64,000 bases of DNA, from the NCBI RefSeq assembly GCF_026262505.1, contig NC_067206.1:27481896-27545895 (forward strand), given 5' to 3'. This document shows positions 43,477 through 52,197 of the stretch, in pieces. The notes beneath the pieces are model-generated. The model did no database searches. It saw only the letters and a program-made list of their open reading frames with translations, and had not been told where the DNA came from. Source of the stretch: Trichomonas vaginalis G3. Lineage: Eukaryota; Parabasalia; Trichomonadida; Trichomonadidae. The translations under genes and the position numbers were made by a program. Within the stretch, counting starts at the first letter, position 1. Every line of letters starts with the position of its first letter.

Positions 43477-43896
43477 TCACGGAAGATGCTCTTTTGAAAA
43501 TTCGTTCGATGAAACCTGCTGGGGCTCCTCAGATTGGTATAACGACAGCTTCCATCGAGCAGATTTTGGCAGCAGGTCAGTAAGTTGTTCTTGAACTGAC
43601 TTCTCTCCGTCAAATATTGACAGTACGCCAGTTTTGATATAATATTGTATTATAAACTTACCTTTAGAAATATCGGTCAGTTTTGTTGTTATATTTTTGT
43701 CTGCTTCAAGAACTTTCACCATCTCGGTTATACCAACTTTCTTTGCTTTATGAAAATATTTTGGTTCAGCAAAGACTGCTATTCTATAACATTTTCCATT
43801 GTTTGTATAAAGAACTATTCTATCAATGAACTTGTATTGTTTGTGTGTGTAAACTTTGTTTTGCTTCAATTCGAAGAGATACTCAAATACGTCCAT
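43477..43896 (-). CDS. Unknown 139-residue protein
   Basis: It starts MDVFEYLFELKQNKVYTHKQ and is mixed alpha/beta with Lys-rich loops (AEPKYFHKAKKVGITEMVKV). It has no recognised domain and no membrane segment. It diverges from the gene at 43915 across 18 bp that carry the same T-rich symmetrical motif as other divergent pairs in the element. It is not present in the visible parts of A and B. Confidence 0.55.
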   Translation of the reverse strand: MDVFEYLFELKQNKVYTHKQYKFIDRIVLYTNNGKCYRIAVFAEPKYFHKAKKVGITEMVKVLEADKNITTKLTDISKGKFIIQYYIKTGVLSIFDGEKSVQEQLTDLLPKSARWKLSLYQSEEPQQVSSNEFSKEHLP

Positions 43897-43914
43897 CTTT
43901 TTATTCTAAGTAAA
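43897..43914. promoter_or_regulatory. 18-bp bidirectional spacer in the left arm of C
   Basis: CTTTTTATTCTAAGTAAA separates the divergent ATGs at 43896 and 43915. It shares TTTTATTCTA..TAAA with the spacer between the unrelated fibre and penton-like genes, so the motif, not the genes, is what is conserved. Confidence 0.55.
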
Positions 43915-44496
43915 ATGTCATTTCCGAAAAATAGAAGCGTAAGTGTTTCAAAAGGTTTAATGGCGGTGGCAGATGTGAAGTTAAATTCACCAACTCAAAC
44001 AAACAGTCAAAGTGTTGTTGTCAATGTCAAAGACAGAGATGTTGAAGTGGGGAAACCATACGAAGACGAAGATGGTATAACAATAGTTCCTGTAAAAGAA
44101 CAACCAACATATCCTGAAGTTAGCAGAGACTTAAGTTCTGTTGCAGATATTCGAAATGACTACCAACAACTTAAAGACAAACTTAAAACTCAGGAGAAGA
44201 TTTGTCAAGCTTTAGGTCTAATGTTAAACTTGGTTGAGCACAACCCTGTAAAAGTGAACTCATATGTCATCGCACCTCATGAAATTTTGAAAGAACTATT
44301 GAAACTTTTGACAGAGGCAGACGATATAAACATCAAAGAAATAGAACCCGACATTGCTTGCTGTGGTGTTTCATATAATGTCATTGACAAGATATACGTT
44401 ATGAAAGGAGGTGAAACGTTGAACTTAAAATATAGTTTCCCAGACGTCATAAAAATATTTGACGACCACAACATTTCATTAAAGTTTGTTTGCTAA
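43915..44496 (+). CDS. Unknown 193-residue protein
   Basis: The start MSFPKNRSVSVSKGLMAVAD is chosen over upstream in-frame ATGs because it is preceded by the element's TTTTTATTCTAAGTAAA motif. The protein has a charged, flexible first third, a helical middle (DYQQLKDKLKTQEKICQALG) and a mixed C-terminal part with three cysteines. No family is recognised. It is followed after 6 bp by the next gene. Confidence 0.55.
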   Translation: MSFPKNRSVSVSKGLMAVADVKLNSPTQTNSQSVVVNVKDRDVEVGKPYEDEDGITIVPVKEQPTYPEVSRDLSSVADIRNDYQQLKDKLKTQEKICQALGLMLNLVEHNPVKVNSYVIAPHEILKELLKLLTEADDINIKEIEPDIACCGVSYNVIDKIYVMKGGETLNLKYSFPDVIKIFDDHNISLKFVC

Positions 44497-44502
44497 GTAA
44501 AA

Positions 44503-44733
44503 ATGTCAAAACTTCTTGAAAGATGTTTGAAGAAAAACAATATAGACTTTATTTCATGTAAAGGACTTTACACACTTTTGAACGATATGAAAGACCCTGT
44601 TTTGTTTGTTCGTGTAGACAAAGGAAAGTTCTATGTCTTTACAAAATATTTGAACTTCTTAGACAGAGAACTTCAAGAAACGCCATGTGAAAGTTTAGAT
44701 GAAGTTCTTCTCCACTTTCAGAAAAACTTTTAA
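44503..44733 (+). CDS. Unknown 76-residue protein
   Basis: It starts MSKLLERCLKKNNIDFISCK. A compact alpha/beta protein with no recognised domain. It lies 6 bp after the preceding gene and 10 bp before the next, in an operon-like row read in one direction, although each gene still has a short T- or A-rich leader. Confidence 0.5.
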   Translation: MSKLLERCLKKNNIDFISCKGLYTLLNDMKDPVLFVRVDKGKFYVFTKYLNFLDRELQETPCESLDEVLLHFQKNF

Positions 44734-44743
44734 ATATATGTAA

Positions 44744-45547
44744 ATGGCAGAAGACATAGTGGTTTATACTATTACGACTAAAAACCCTGAGTCATATAAT
44801 TCTATAACAACAAACTTACAAAGTCCTCAAGGACGATATTGTAAACTGACCTTAAACACGATGACGACTAAAGCCTGTTTTGCTCTTTTGACACCAGAAG
44901 ATTTTATTGTTGTGAATGGTAAAAAATACTTCTTTGAAGATACTTACTCAGATATACCACCAACAGGTTTTGTTGACTTATTTAATACTTTAAGGACGGA
45001 TGTAACATGTGCTGCAACTAGAGCAGGTTTCATTATGTTTGGATGTCCGACTGAGTTTAGTATAAACGATATGAGCTATAATACAAAACTTATATCTGGT
45101 TTTTACTACCAACAGTTTCCTATAACAGGAAAAGGTGTCATACAAGGTCTATCTGTTCCATTGACTTTAAGTACACCTATTTTATATATTGTTTCAAACT
45201 TAGGTTCAAAGTGTTATTCGAATGTCGACAGAAACTACTATGACCAAAAGATACTCATGCGTATAAACAACACTTTCTCTGCTGGTTTGCCTATTGTTCA
45301 TTCGAATGCAGAGTTTTCAGCTTTAGTGAACTCAAACACTTTAGCAAACATAAACTTAACCTTAGTTGACGCAAACTTTGTTCCTGTAAAACTTTTATGT
45401 CCTATGTATTTGTCAATGACGGCAGAAAGTTTCGAATTGGAAGATGCAACTGGTGAAAGTATTGTACTACAAGAACAACTTCAACAACAAATAGCTCAAG
45501 AACAACAAATGCAACAAATAGCTCAAGAACAACAAAGTCAAGAATAA
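44744..45547 (+). CDS. Candidate minor capsid (jelly-roll-like) protein, 267 residues
   Basis: It starts MAEDIVVYTITTKNPESYNS and is beta-rich throughout. The C-terminal region TLANINLTLVDANFVPVKLL followed by CPMYLSMTAES resembles the last strands of jelly-roll virion proteins in virophages and related elements (a strand, a turn with D and a hydrophobic strand). A Gln-rich tail carries a 9-residue repeat (QQQIAQEQQM). It sits between small genes and the SF3 helicase. A penton or cement role is inferred and would need a structure comparison. Confidence 0.45.
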   Translation: MAEDIVVYTITTKNPESYNSITTNLQSPQGRYCKLTLNTMTTKACFALLTPEDFIVVNGKKYFFEDTYSDIPPTGFVDLFNTLRTDVTCAATRAGFIMFGCPTEFSINDMSYNTKLISGFYYQQFPITGKGVIQGLSVPLTLSTPILYIVSNLGSKCYSNVDRNYYDQKILMRINNTFSAGLPIVHSNAEFSALVNSNTLANINLTLVDANFVPVKLLCPMYLSMTAESFELEDATGESIVLQEQLQQQIAQEQQMQQIAQEQQSQE

Positions 45548-45576
45548 AAAAAATATTTTTTTTTATTTTTATAAAA

Positions 45577-46818
45577 ATGTACAGAATAGACGTTTCAGAT
45601 TTTTATGACTTCCAAGCCTTCAGAAATATGTGTCCATTTCGAGACTATAACAAAGCAGTCGAGAATTTGAAACGTTTAGTCATTTATGTCGACTCTGCCC
45701 CAGAATGTTATGTTATGAAAGAATGGGATGTAGTCTTTAACAAACCAAGAGCGACAATAGTTTCAGAACAAGAATGTAAACAGAAACTTAAGAAAATAAA
45801 AGTCGTACAAGTTGGAATGAAGATGTTAGATGCTTGGGATATCTTATTGTCAAAGTTAGAAGATTTTTCAGTTCGTGGTATAAAGTTCTATACACCATCT
45901 CCAAACTTCTATTCTATCTTCACTGGATATAAATACGAACAAGTAGAATGGAAAGAAAATGTTATAGAAGCTTGGTTAGACCATGTCAAAGAAATTATAT
46001 GCAATGGAAACGAAAGAGTCTATGAGTATATCTTATGTTGGTTTGCAAACATCTTACAACATCCAAGTGCTAAAAATGAAACTGCTCTCATCATAATTGG
46101 AAAACAAGGAACAGGTAAGAACACATTTTTTACAGATATCTTATGCAAACTGTTAGAGGGCTATTCGAACCCTAATATGACAAACTTAGAAAACATCTGC
46201 GGTAAATTTAACTCTTCAATAGAGAATATGAAACTTATAGTATGTAACGAACTTCAAAGTATAGATACAACAAAAGTTTTGAACTCAGATGCTTTGAAGA
46301 GTCTTATAACAGACAAAGTTGGAGTTGTTGAAAGAAAATATAAAGACCAAAGAGTTTGTGAAAATGTTGCAAACTTCATCATGGTTTCAAACAACGCCGT
46401 TCCGATGAAGTTAGAAAGTTCTGACAGAAGATATGTAGTTGTCAGAACGTCAGAAGCTCATATGCAAGATACAGAATATTTTGACGACTTAGCAGAAACT
46501 TTGACACCTAACTTTTACAACCACTTGTTCTCATATTTCATGACATTAGATATTTCAAAGTTCAATCCAAGACAAATTCCACATACCGAAGAGAGACAAA
46601 CATTGTTAGAAGCAAACAAGAGTGTATATGAACTGTTCATAGATGAAACTGACTTTGAGTGTTTAGATGAAAGGTCATTGTACGATTCGTATAAACAATA
46701 TTGCCAAGAGTATGGTTATATGACAGCGTCTAAACGAACATTCTTGGCAAATGTCAAAAGTCTTTTAGACGTACAGAATGGTGTATATACAAAGAAAATT
46801 TTTCTGAGTAAATTTTAA
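45577..46818 (+). CDS. SF3 (D5-like) replicative helicase, 413 residues
   Basis: Intact. The N-terminal part contains YSIFTGYKYE, like the region preceding the helicase in D5 proteins. The ATPase core has Walker A GKQGTGKNT (175-183), a Walker B-like MKLIVCNELQ (218-227), the SF3 motif C region IMVSNNAVP (268-276) and the arginine finger region DRRYVVV (283-289). A C-terminal winged-helix-like segment follows (YDSYKQYCQEYGYMTASKRT). SF3 enzymes unwind DNA as hexamers at viral replication origins. Its presence beside a protein-primed PolB is worth noting. Confidence 0.85.
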   Translation: MYRIDVSDFYDFQAFRNMCPFRDYNKAVENLKRLVIYVDSAPECYVMKEWDVVFNKPRATIVSEQECKQKLKKIKVVQVGMKMLDAWDILLSKLEDFSVRGIKFYTPSPNFYSIFTGYKYEQVEWKENVIEAWLDHVKEIICNGNERVYEYILCWFANILQHPSAKNETALIIIGKQGTGKNTFFTDILCKLLEGYSNPNMTNLENICGKFNSSIENMKLIVCNELQSIDTTKVLNSDALKSLITDKVGVVERKYKDQRVCENVANFIMVSNNAVPMKLESSDRRYVVVRTSEAHMQDTEYFDDLAETLTPNFYNHLFSYFMTLDISKFNPRQIPHTEERQTLLEANKSVYELFIDETDFECLDERSLYDSYKQYCQEYGYMTASKRTFLANVKSLLDVQNGVYTKKIFLSKF

Positions 46819-46849
46819 AAAAAAATATTTTTTTTATCCGATAGAAAAG

Positions 46850-47269
46850 ATGACGAAATTCATCTCAGTCAACAAGTACATGTCAGGACTTAAAGAAGAA
46901 CTAGACCCATTCACATATTTGAATGTTTACTTCTACCATTTTGAAAAGTCTTCATTTGACAAAGTTTGGAACATCGAACCAGTTAAGTTTGCTATTGTGA
47001 CTAAAAATGGTGCGAAATTTGAAGACTTAGACATAGAAGGTTTGTTAACAGTCAAAGAAAGTTTTGACAGAAGGTTTTCAAACCTTAAAGAAGGCAAAGC
47101 ATACAAACTTGTTATACCTTATGAACCAAAGAAAGCAGACGACTATGAATATTATGAGTCTAAGATAGTTGAAGTTCAAGGTAAATTGGGTAAAAAGATT
47201 TTAGAGTCTAAGCCAGTGTTTGCTCCTAAAGAGGAAGAGAACATTGACATTGACCCAGAAATGTTCTAA
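46850..47269 (+). CDS. Unknown 139-residue acidic-tailed protein
   Basis: It starts MTKFISVNKYMSGLKEELDP, has a beta-rich middle (VKFAIVTKNGAKFEDLDIEG) and ends in an acidic tail (EENIDIDPEMF). Acidic C-termini of this kind are common in single-strand DNA-binding proteins, and it directly follows the helicase gene, so an SSB-like role is possible but unproven. It is preceded by TTTTTTTTATCCGATAGAAA. Confidence 0.5.
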   Translation: MTKFISVNKYMSGLKEELDPFTYLNVYFYHFEKSSFDKVWNIEPVKFAIVTKNGAKFEDLDIEGLLTVKESFDRRFSNLKEGKAYKLVIPYEPKKADDYEYYESKIVEVQGKLGKKILESKPVFAPKEEENIDIDPEMF

Positions 47270-47285
47270 AAATAAAATTTTATTT

Positions 47286-47729
47286 TTACATGTCATATCT
47301 CCCCTTCTCTGGAACTGGTTCTTTCTTCTCTTCTTCTACTTTCTTTTCTTTCTTTCTCTCTCTTCTTCTCTGGTGGAGTTATGTCAAACTTCTCAGAACC
47401 ATATTTTTGTAAAAGTTCTTTGTCCTTTAATAGCTCTTCTATTCTGTTTTCTATTTCATTTTCAAGAACAGCGCATGTGTCTTCTTTGCATTCTAAGAAG
47501 TTTTGTTGACTTCATCTCTCCAAGAGGCGTCATCTCTGTCAACAAGTCTGTCATTGACAAATTTTAAGACTTCTCTGCTTAAGGTTTTATGGTTCTTGTC
47601 ATATTCCCAGAAACAGAACTTTAGAACAAATTCCCCTTTCTTGTTTACACTATGTAAGATTTTATGGTCGACAGATGTTTTGCTGTCGAAAAGCTTGTCT
47701 CGAATATAGATAGCGAAATCGCTAGACAT
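47286..47729 (-). pseudogene. Unknown small gene before the packaging ATPase (broken)
   Basis: Its start is MSSDFAIYIRDKLFDSKTSV and its end a Lys/Glu/Pro-rich tail (KKEPVPEKGRYDM). No family is recognised. It diverges from the ATPase region and is broken. Confidence 0.45.
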
Positions 47730-47763
47730 TTCCTAAAAGATAAAATTTTTAATTTTTCTAAAA

Positions 47764-48635
47764 ATGTTAGAAAAAAGTTTGCTGACATTGACAAGAAATT
47801 TGAGAATGTTTTAAACAAGAACAAGAGGAAGTTGGAAATGCTCAGATAAAACCCATACATGACAAGTTCTTATTTGCTCAGAATGGTATAACAGGTCTAA
47901 TTGCACCACCTGGGTCGGGTAAGACTTTCACTTATCTTAAAATGGCTGCACAACAACAAGAACTAGATGAGAAGAACCCATTCTATGAGTTAGTAGTCAT
48001 TTGTAGTACTTCTGGTCAATTTGACCAAACCGTCAATTCGTTCAAAGATATTATAAAAAGTCTAAGTTAGTATGTATAAAAGACTCTGAGTTGTTAGATT
48101 GGATAAAGAAGTACAAAGAAGAGTTTTGAAGTACAATGCTATAAATGAGTATGTCAATTCGAGGTTTAAAGACCCAAATGAGGAAATGCAGAGAATATTA
48201 GAGAAGAAACACTTCAGAAACAAACAGAAAGAGATAGAATACATTTCGAAGAAATTGCAATCTTACGATTGGAAGACTTACCCTCATAGATGTCTTCTTA
48301 TCTTAGATGACTTTGCTTCTCATCCTTTGTTAAAGAACAGAGAACAAGACATGTGTCGAATTCTTAAGAAGCTCAGACACTTTAACATCTCAGTTGTCAT
48401 TTGTGTACAGACAGCCAAGAGTTTAAGTAAGGATGTAAAGAGAATACTTACTGACATTGTACTTTTCCCCGGATTGTCCGAAGACGATTTCATGGAACTT
48501 ATGAAAGAGTCCATGGCAGGTAAGTTTGACAGACATGAACTATGGGAGAAGTACAAAGTCATACAAGACCCTCATACTTCTTTCAGAATTCATATCTACG
48601 CAAACAAAGTTCAAATTGTAAAAAGTCAAGCTTGA
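47764..48635 (+). pseudogene. A32/FtsK-HerA-type DNA-packaging ATPase (broken)
   Basis: A hallmark Maverick gene. Walker A is GLIAPPGSGKT, Walker B CLLILDDFA, followed by the helical segment ICVQTAKSLSKDVKRILTDI and a conserved end with LFPGLSEDDF. The family pumps genomes into preformed capsids in poxviruses, virophages and Polintons. The gene is broken in a few places but all key regions are present. It lies upstream of the accessory island. Confidence 0.8.
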
Positions 48636-48738
48636 AAATGTAAGTGTTTGAGTCTTAGTCTGTTGTGGTGCTGGGGCTGTCGGTTCTTCTGGCTTTGGAA
48701 TGGACTCGGTTGGTGGTACGTCGGACATTCGTTTGTGT

Positions 48739-49100
48739 CCTGTCGGATCGGAAGGAAGGACTTTTCCTGTCGGAAGGAAGGACTTTTCCTGTCGGAAAGA
48801 AAAATTTTTCCTGTCGGAAAGAAAAACTTTTCCTGAAGGTCGGCCAAAAAGTTTCTCAATTTTTCGAAAATTTGAATGGTTTACGGACGGACAACTGGAA
48901 AAATTTTTCCTGTCGGAAAGAAAAATTTTTCCTGTCGGAAGGAAAATTTTTTCCTGTTGGAAGGAAATTTTTTTCCTGTTGGAAGGAAAAACTTTTCCTG
49001 TTGGAAGGAAGGACCTTTCCTGTCGGAAGGAAGGACTCGGAATGCCAGAAGGAAGGACTCGGAATGCTAGAAGGACTCGGAATGCCAGAAGGACTCGGAC
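48739..49100. repeat. Two tandem minisatellites
   Basis: The first array (48739 to about 49035) repeats a unit of about 20 bp, TTTTCCTGTCGGAAGGAAGG and variants, in two blocks split by about 65 bp of other DNA. The second (about 49030-49100) repeats AAGGACTCGGAATGCCAG four times. TTCC..GGAA makes each unit of the first array a small hairpin. Frames are open on both strands only because of the repeats. Confidence 0.85.
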
Positions 49101-49168
49101 AAGACAATTTACCATCTAGAGCTACCTGAGCCATCTTTGGTGTCAAGCTTGAAAAATAAATGGTTCAT

Positions 49169-49971
49169 TTACTCTTCCTCTTTGAAGTTGTCAAAATACT
49201 CTGTTATCTTTTCCTTCAGTAGCGGCAAATCTTCTTTGAATGTAAGTATTGTACAACCTTTCATATCATAGTGTGTTTGAGGTAACGTATCTTGAACTAT
49301 CTGTTTAACATCTTCATTTGGTGTCATTGAAATCGGTAAGTTTTCGCGATAGAACCAATTTCTGTCAGATTTGTAAATCTTAGCTAAGTCGTAAAAGCTT
49401 TTGTTGTTTCTTCTGACTAAATGCAACATAACCATATCTCTGTCTTCTTCATTCTCCATCTCTTCAGTGTAAATCATATACTTATAGTTCTTTTCCTTTC
49501 CTTTTGGTACCGAACGTGGTATTCTTTTCTGTATGTTTTTGTCTTTTGCTTCAAGCTTGTTCTCTAGCTCTTCACGTTCTTGTCTATGAATTTCGTCAAG
49601 AAGTCTGCAAATATACCAAGCATAACGAGGCGAAGCCCATTGTGCCACAGCATTTACAAGAAGTCTATGTACATACCAACCTCTCAAACCATTTGGCAAA
49701 TTTTTACGATTTTCATAGAGTTTTGGCGACCCGAAAAAAGTCTGTCTCGCTGTGCTTCGCTCAAAAGTTCTTGTGTGCTTTGGTTTTTGAACCAATCGTC
49801 TGTATGTTTGGTATCTGGTGCAAAACATGCTGTCAAAATACTTTGCATTTGGTACATGTCATCTTTGACCGAACGAATGAGACGTAACTGTTTGTTATAC
49901 TGAACCCACTCGTATTCTTCATCTATAGCTTCATGAACGATAGCAGTTGTTGTGTTCTCTGTTGTTGTCAT
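49169..49971 (-). pseudogene. KilA-N protein 1 with extra C-terminal domain (broken)
   Basis: The N-terminal part (MTTTENTTTAIVHEAIDEEY, then VQYNKQLRLIRSVKDDMYQM) is followed by a KilA-N signature, GWYVHRLLVNAVAQWASPRY, a charged linker and a C-terminal domain (KYMIYTEEMENEEDRDMVML, KSFYDLAKIYKSDRNWFYRE) like those attached to KilA-N in insect and amphibian large DNA viruses. KilA-N domains bind DNA. It is broken. A fragment of its N-terminal part is duplicated at about 51228-51412. Confidence 0.7.
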
Positions 49972-50065
49972 ATCTGTCTTTACATACAAAATAAAAAAAA
50001 AATATTTTATAAAAACTAGCGTTATTTCTATCTTGTATAAAAGACCAAAAATAAACGCTTTACAT

Positions 50066-50668
50066 GTATTTTTCAGCAACTTCGTCAAATAATTTTATAG
50101 CTTTGTCATCTCATCTACTTCAAACGTTTCTTTACCTTCGTGGGAGCACCATACATTTCTCAAACTTTTCAAGTAGTTCTGTTTCAGCAGCTCTCATATC
50201 GTTAACAAACGCAACCTTAACTCTATTGACTATACTGTCATATCTTTGAGTTATATTAAATGTTCTTCCTATCTTATATCTCTTTGTATTGAAGTCCTTC
50301 GGTTTCTGAACGATGTAAAGTAAGCCTTCACTGCAACGTTCCGTATCGAATGAACCATATGTTATGAAATTATATCCAACAACTGGGTCAATCCAGAACA
50401 AAACTACTGGTATAAGACTTTTGTCTATAAGATATGCTCTTGTTCCATAAATCTTACTGATATCATAAGCTCAGGATTTTTTTGTCAAAATTTTCTGAGT
50501 TGAAGCATTTTTAACCAGTCGTGTGCTTTCTTTCCTTCAGATAGTTTAAAATGTCTGACAAAGAATATTTTTTGTATTTCTTTGAGTATCTTACGTTTAA
50601 AACCTATTCTAACCACTTTGGTCTCATTTGTCTATCTTTTTAACTGTTTCAAACTCAGTGCTTGTCAT
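50066..50668 (-). pseudogene. GIY-YIG/T5orf172-type nuclease domain gene (broken)
   Basis: The clearest part has GLLYIVQKP, RYKIGRTFNITQRYDSI and AAETELLEKFEKCM, the pattern of the T5orf172/MUG113 branch of GIY-YIG nucleases, which often travels with KilA-N or Bro domains in viruses and phages. The N-terminal part lacks a recognised domain. It is broken. Its place next to a KilA-N gene fits that association. Confidence 0.65.
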
Positions 50669-50739
50669 TTCCTGTTCTTACATACAAAATAAAAAAATAA
50701 AAAAAATAAAAACTAACGTTGTTTTATCTTGTATAAAAG

Positions 50740-51680
50740 ATATGATTTCAGGGATTTTTTTGACGAAGTGCAAAAGTTCTCTTCGTCAAAAAAAATACAG
50801 TTATATCATGAAATTTGGTCATTTTTTCACGATTTTCATGAGTTTTAGGCGACCCCGGGAAAAGTCGGGGTCGCAATTTTTTTACGATTTTCAGTTAGTT
50901 TTGGCGACCCCGGTTTCCCTACTCGCCAAATTTTTACGATTTTCATGAGTTTTAGGCGACCAGATTTTTTCCCCTACTCGCAATTTTTCACGATTTTCAT
51001 AGAGTTTTTTTACGATTTTCGTACGGAATCTCGACCCGCGGTTTTCCGCGGGACGCAAACATATGAGGAAATTCATGAAATTTGGTCATTTTTTCACTGT
51101 TTTCAGGGATTTTTTTATGAAGTGTCAAAGTTCACTTCGTCAAAAAAATACAGTTATATCATGAAATTTGGTCATTTTTTCACGATTTTCATGAGTTTTA
51201 TGCAAGACCGAGAAAAGTCGGTCTAGAGAAATTTCACTCAAAAGTTCTTGTGTGCTTTGGTTTTTGAACCAATCGTCTGTATGTTTGGTATCTGGAGCAA
51301 AACATGCTGTCAAAATACTTTGCATTTGGTACATATCGTCTTTGACCGAACGAATGAGACGGAGTTGTTTGTTAAACTGAACCCACTCGTATTCTTCATG
51401 AATTTTGTATAAAAGATATGATTTCATGAGTTTTTTTACGAAGTGTCAAAGTTCTCTTCGTCAAAAAAATACAGTTATATCATGAAATTTGGTCATTTTT
51501 TCATGATTTCAGGGATTTTTTTTACGAAGTGCAAAAGTTCTCTTCGTCAAAAAAATACAGTTATATCATGAAATTTTTGGATTTTTTCATGATTTCAGGG
51601 ATTTTTTTTACGAAGTGCAAAAGTTCTCTTCGTCAAAAAAATACAGTTATATCATGAAATTTGGTCATTTTTTCAGCAAA
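50740..51680. repeat. Hairpin-rich repeat array
   Basis: A block with the hairpin GACGAAGTGCAAAAGTTC/CTTCGTC, then TACAGTTATATCATGAAATT and TTGGTCATTTTTTCA, appears about five times; the last three are tandem at a period of about 85 bp (51420-51680). Interspersed are GC-rich hairpins (GCGACCCC...GGGGTCGC near 50850; CCCGCGG/CCGCGGG near 51035). A fragment of KilA-N gene 1 lies inside (51228-51412). No intact gene is seen. Confidence 0.8.
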
Positions 51681-51883
51681 AATATATTTTAGATCTAACC
51701 AGGTCACTCGGTCACTCGGTCACTCGGTCAACTAACATCTTTTTGAAAATGGTGACAACATGACATTTTGACAACAACACAGGAGATAGACTTCTTCGTA
51801 TATGTTTTGGTCCGGGAACAACAAAATTCAAGAGTTTTGGTTGAAAATACGGTGGAGCCAAAAGTGGCTCGACCTCAAAACAA

Positions 51884-51938
51884 GCATTTTGTGAAGAATA
51901 TACCACCCCGCGGAATTCCGGCGGGTGCTTTTTATACA
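51884..51938 (-). repeat. 55-bp palindromic unit, copy 1
   Basis: Shares GCATTTTGTGAAGAATATAC at one end and GCTTTTTATACA at the other with three more copies. Its palindrome is asymmetric: one arm is CCCGCGG, the other CCGGCGGG, around a central AATT. Confidence 0.75.
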
Positions 51939-51969
51939 AAACATTTACGATGAAGTCTCAACAAAACAA

Positions 51970-52024
51970 GCATTTTGTGAAGAATATACCAACCCGCGGA
52001 ATTCCGGCGGGTGCTTTTTATACA
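51970..52024 (-). repeat. 55-bp palindromic unit, copy 2
   Basis: As copy 1, 86 bp further on, with AACCCGCGG in place of ACCCCGCGG. It has the same mixed arms. Confidence 0.75.
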
Positions 52025-52197
52025 AAACATTTACGATGAAGTCTATCTCCTGTGTTGTTGTCTAAATGTCATGTTGTCACACTTTTTCAGAGAAGTTCGT
52101 TTAACCGAGTGACCTGGTGACCTGGTGACGTAGTGACACCTAAAAACCATCTAACCTAAAATCTATTTTTGCCGAATTCAATAAAAAAATGGTTCAT

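Larger units (their letters stand above)
51701..52140. repeat. Inverted pair of subterminal sequences enclosing palindromic units
   Basis: The arms (51701-51794, 52038-52140) are inverted copies of the sequence next to the left terminal repeat (GGTCACTCGG repeats, GACAACATGACATTTTGACA). Between them is an 86-bp direct repeat, two copies, each containing one 55-bp palindromic unit. It resembles a small foldback element or the scar of a tail-to-tail Maverick junction. Confidence 0.65.

Noticed and set aside
48626-49146. Open frames of 60-190 codons on both strands over the minisatellite
   Set aside because: They exist only because a 20-bp repeat stays open in all frames; composition is the repeat unit over and over and no start context is conserved.
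50740-51680. CRISPR array
   Set aside because: The repeats are spaced irregularly, include long hairpins and a gene fragment, spacers are not of equal size, and the organism is a eukaryote.
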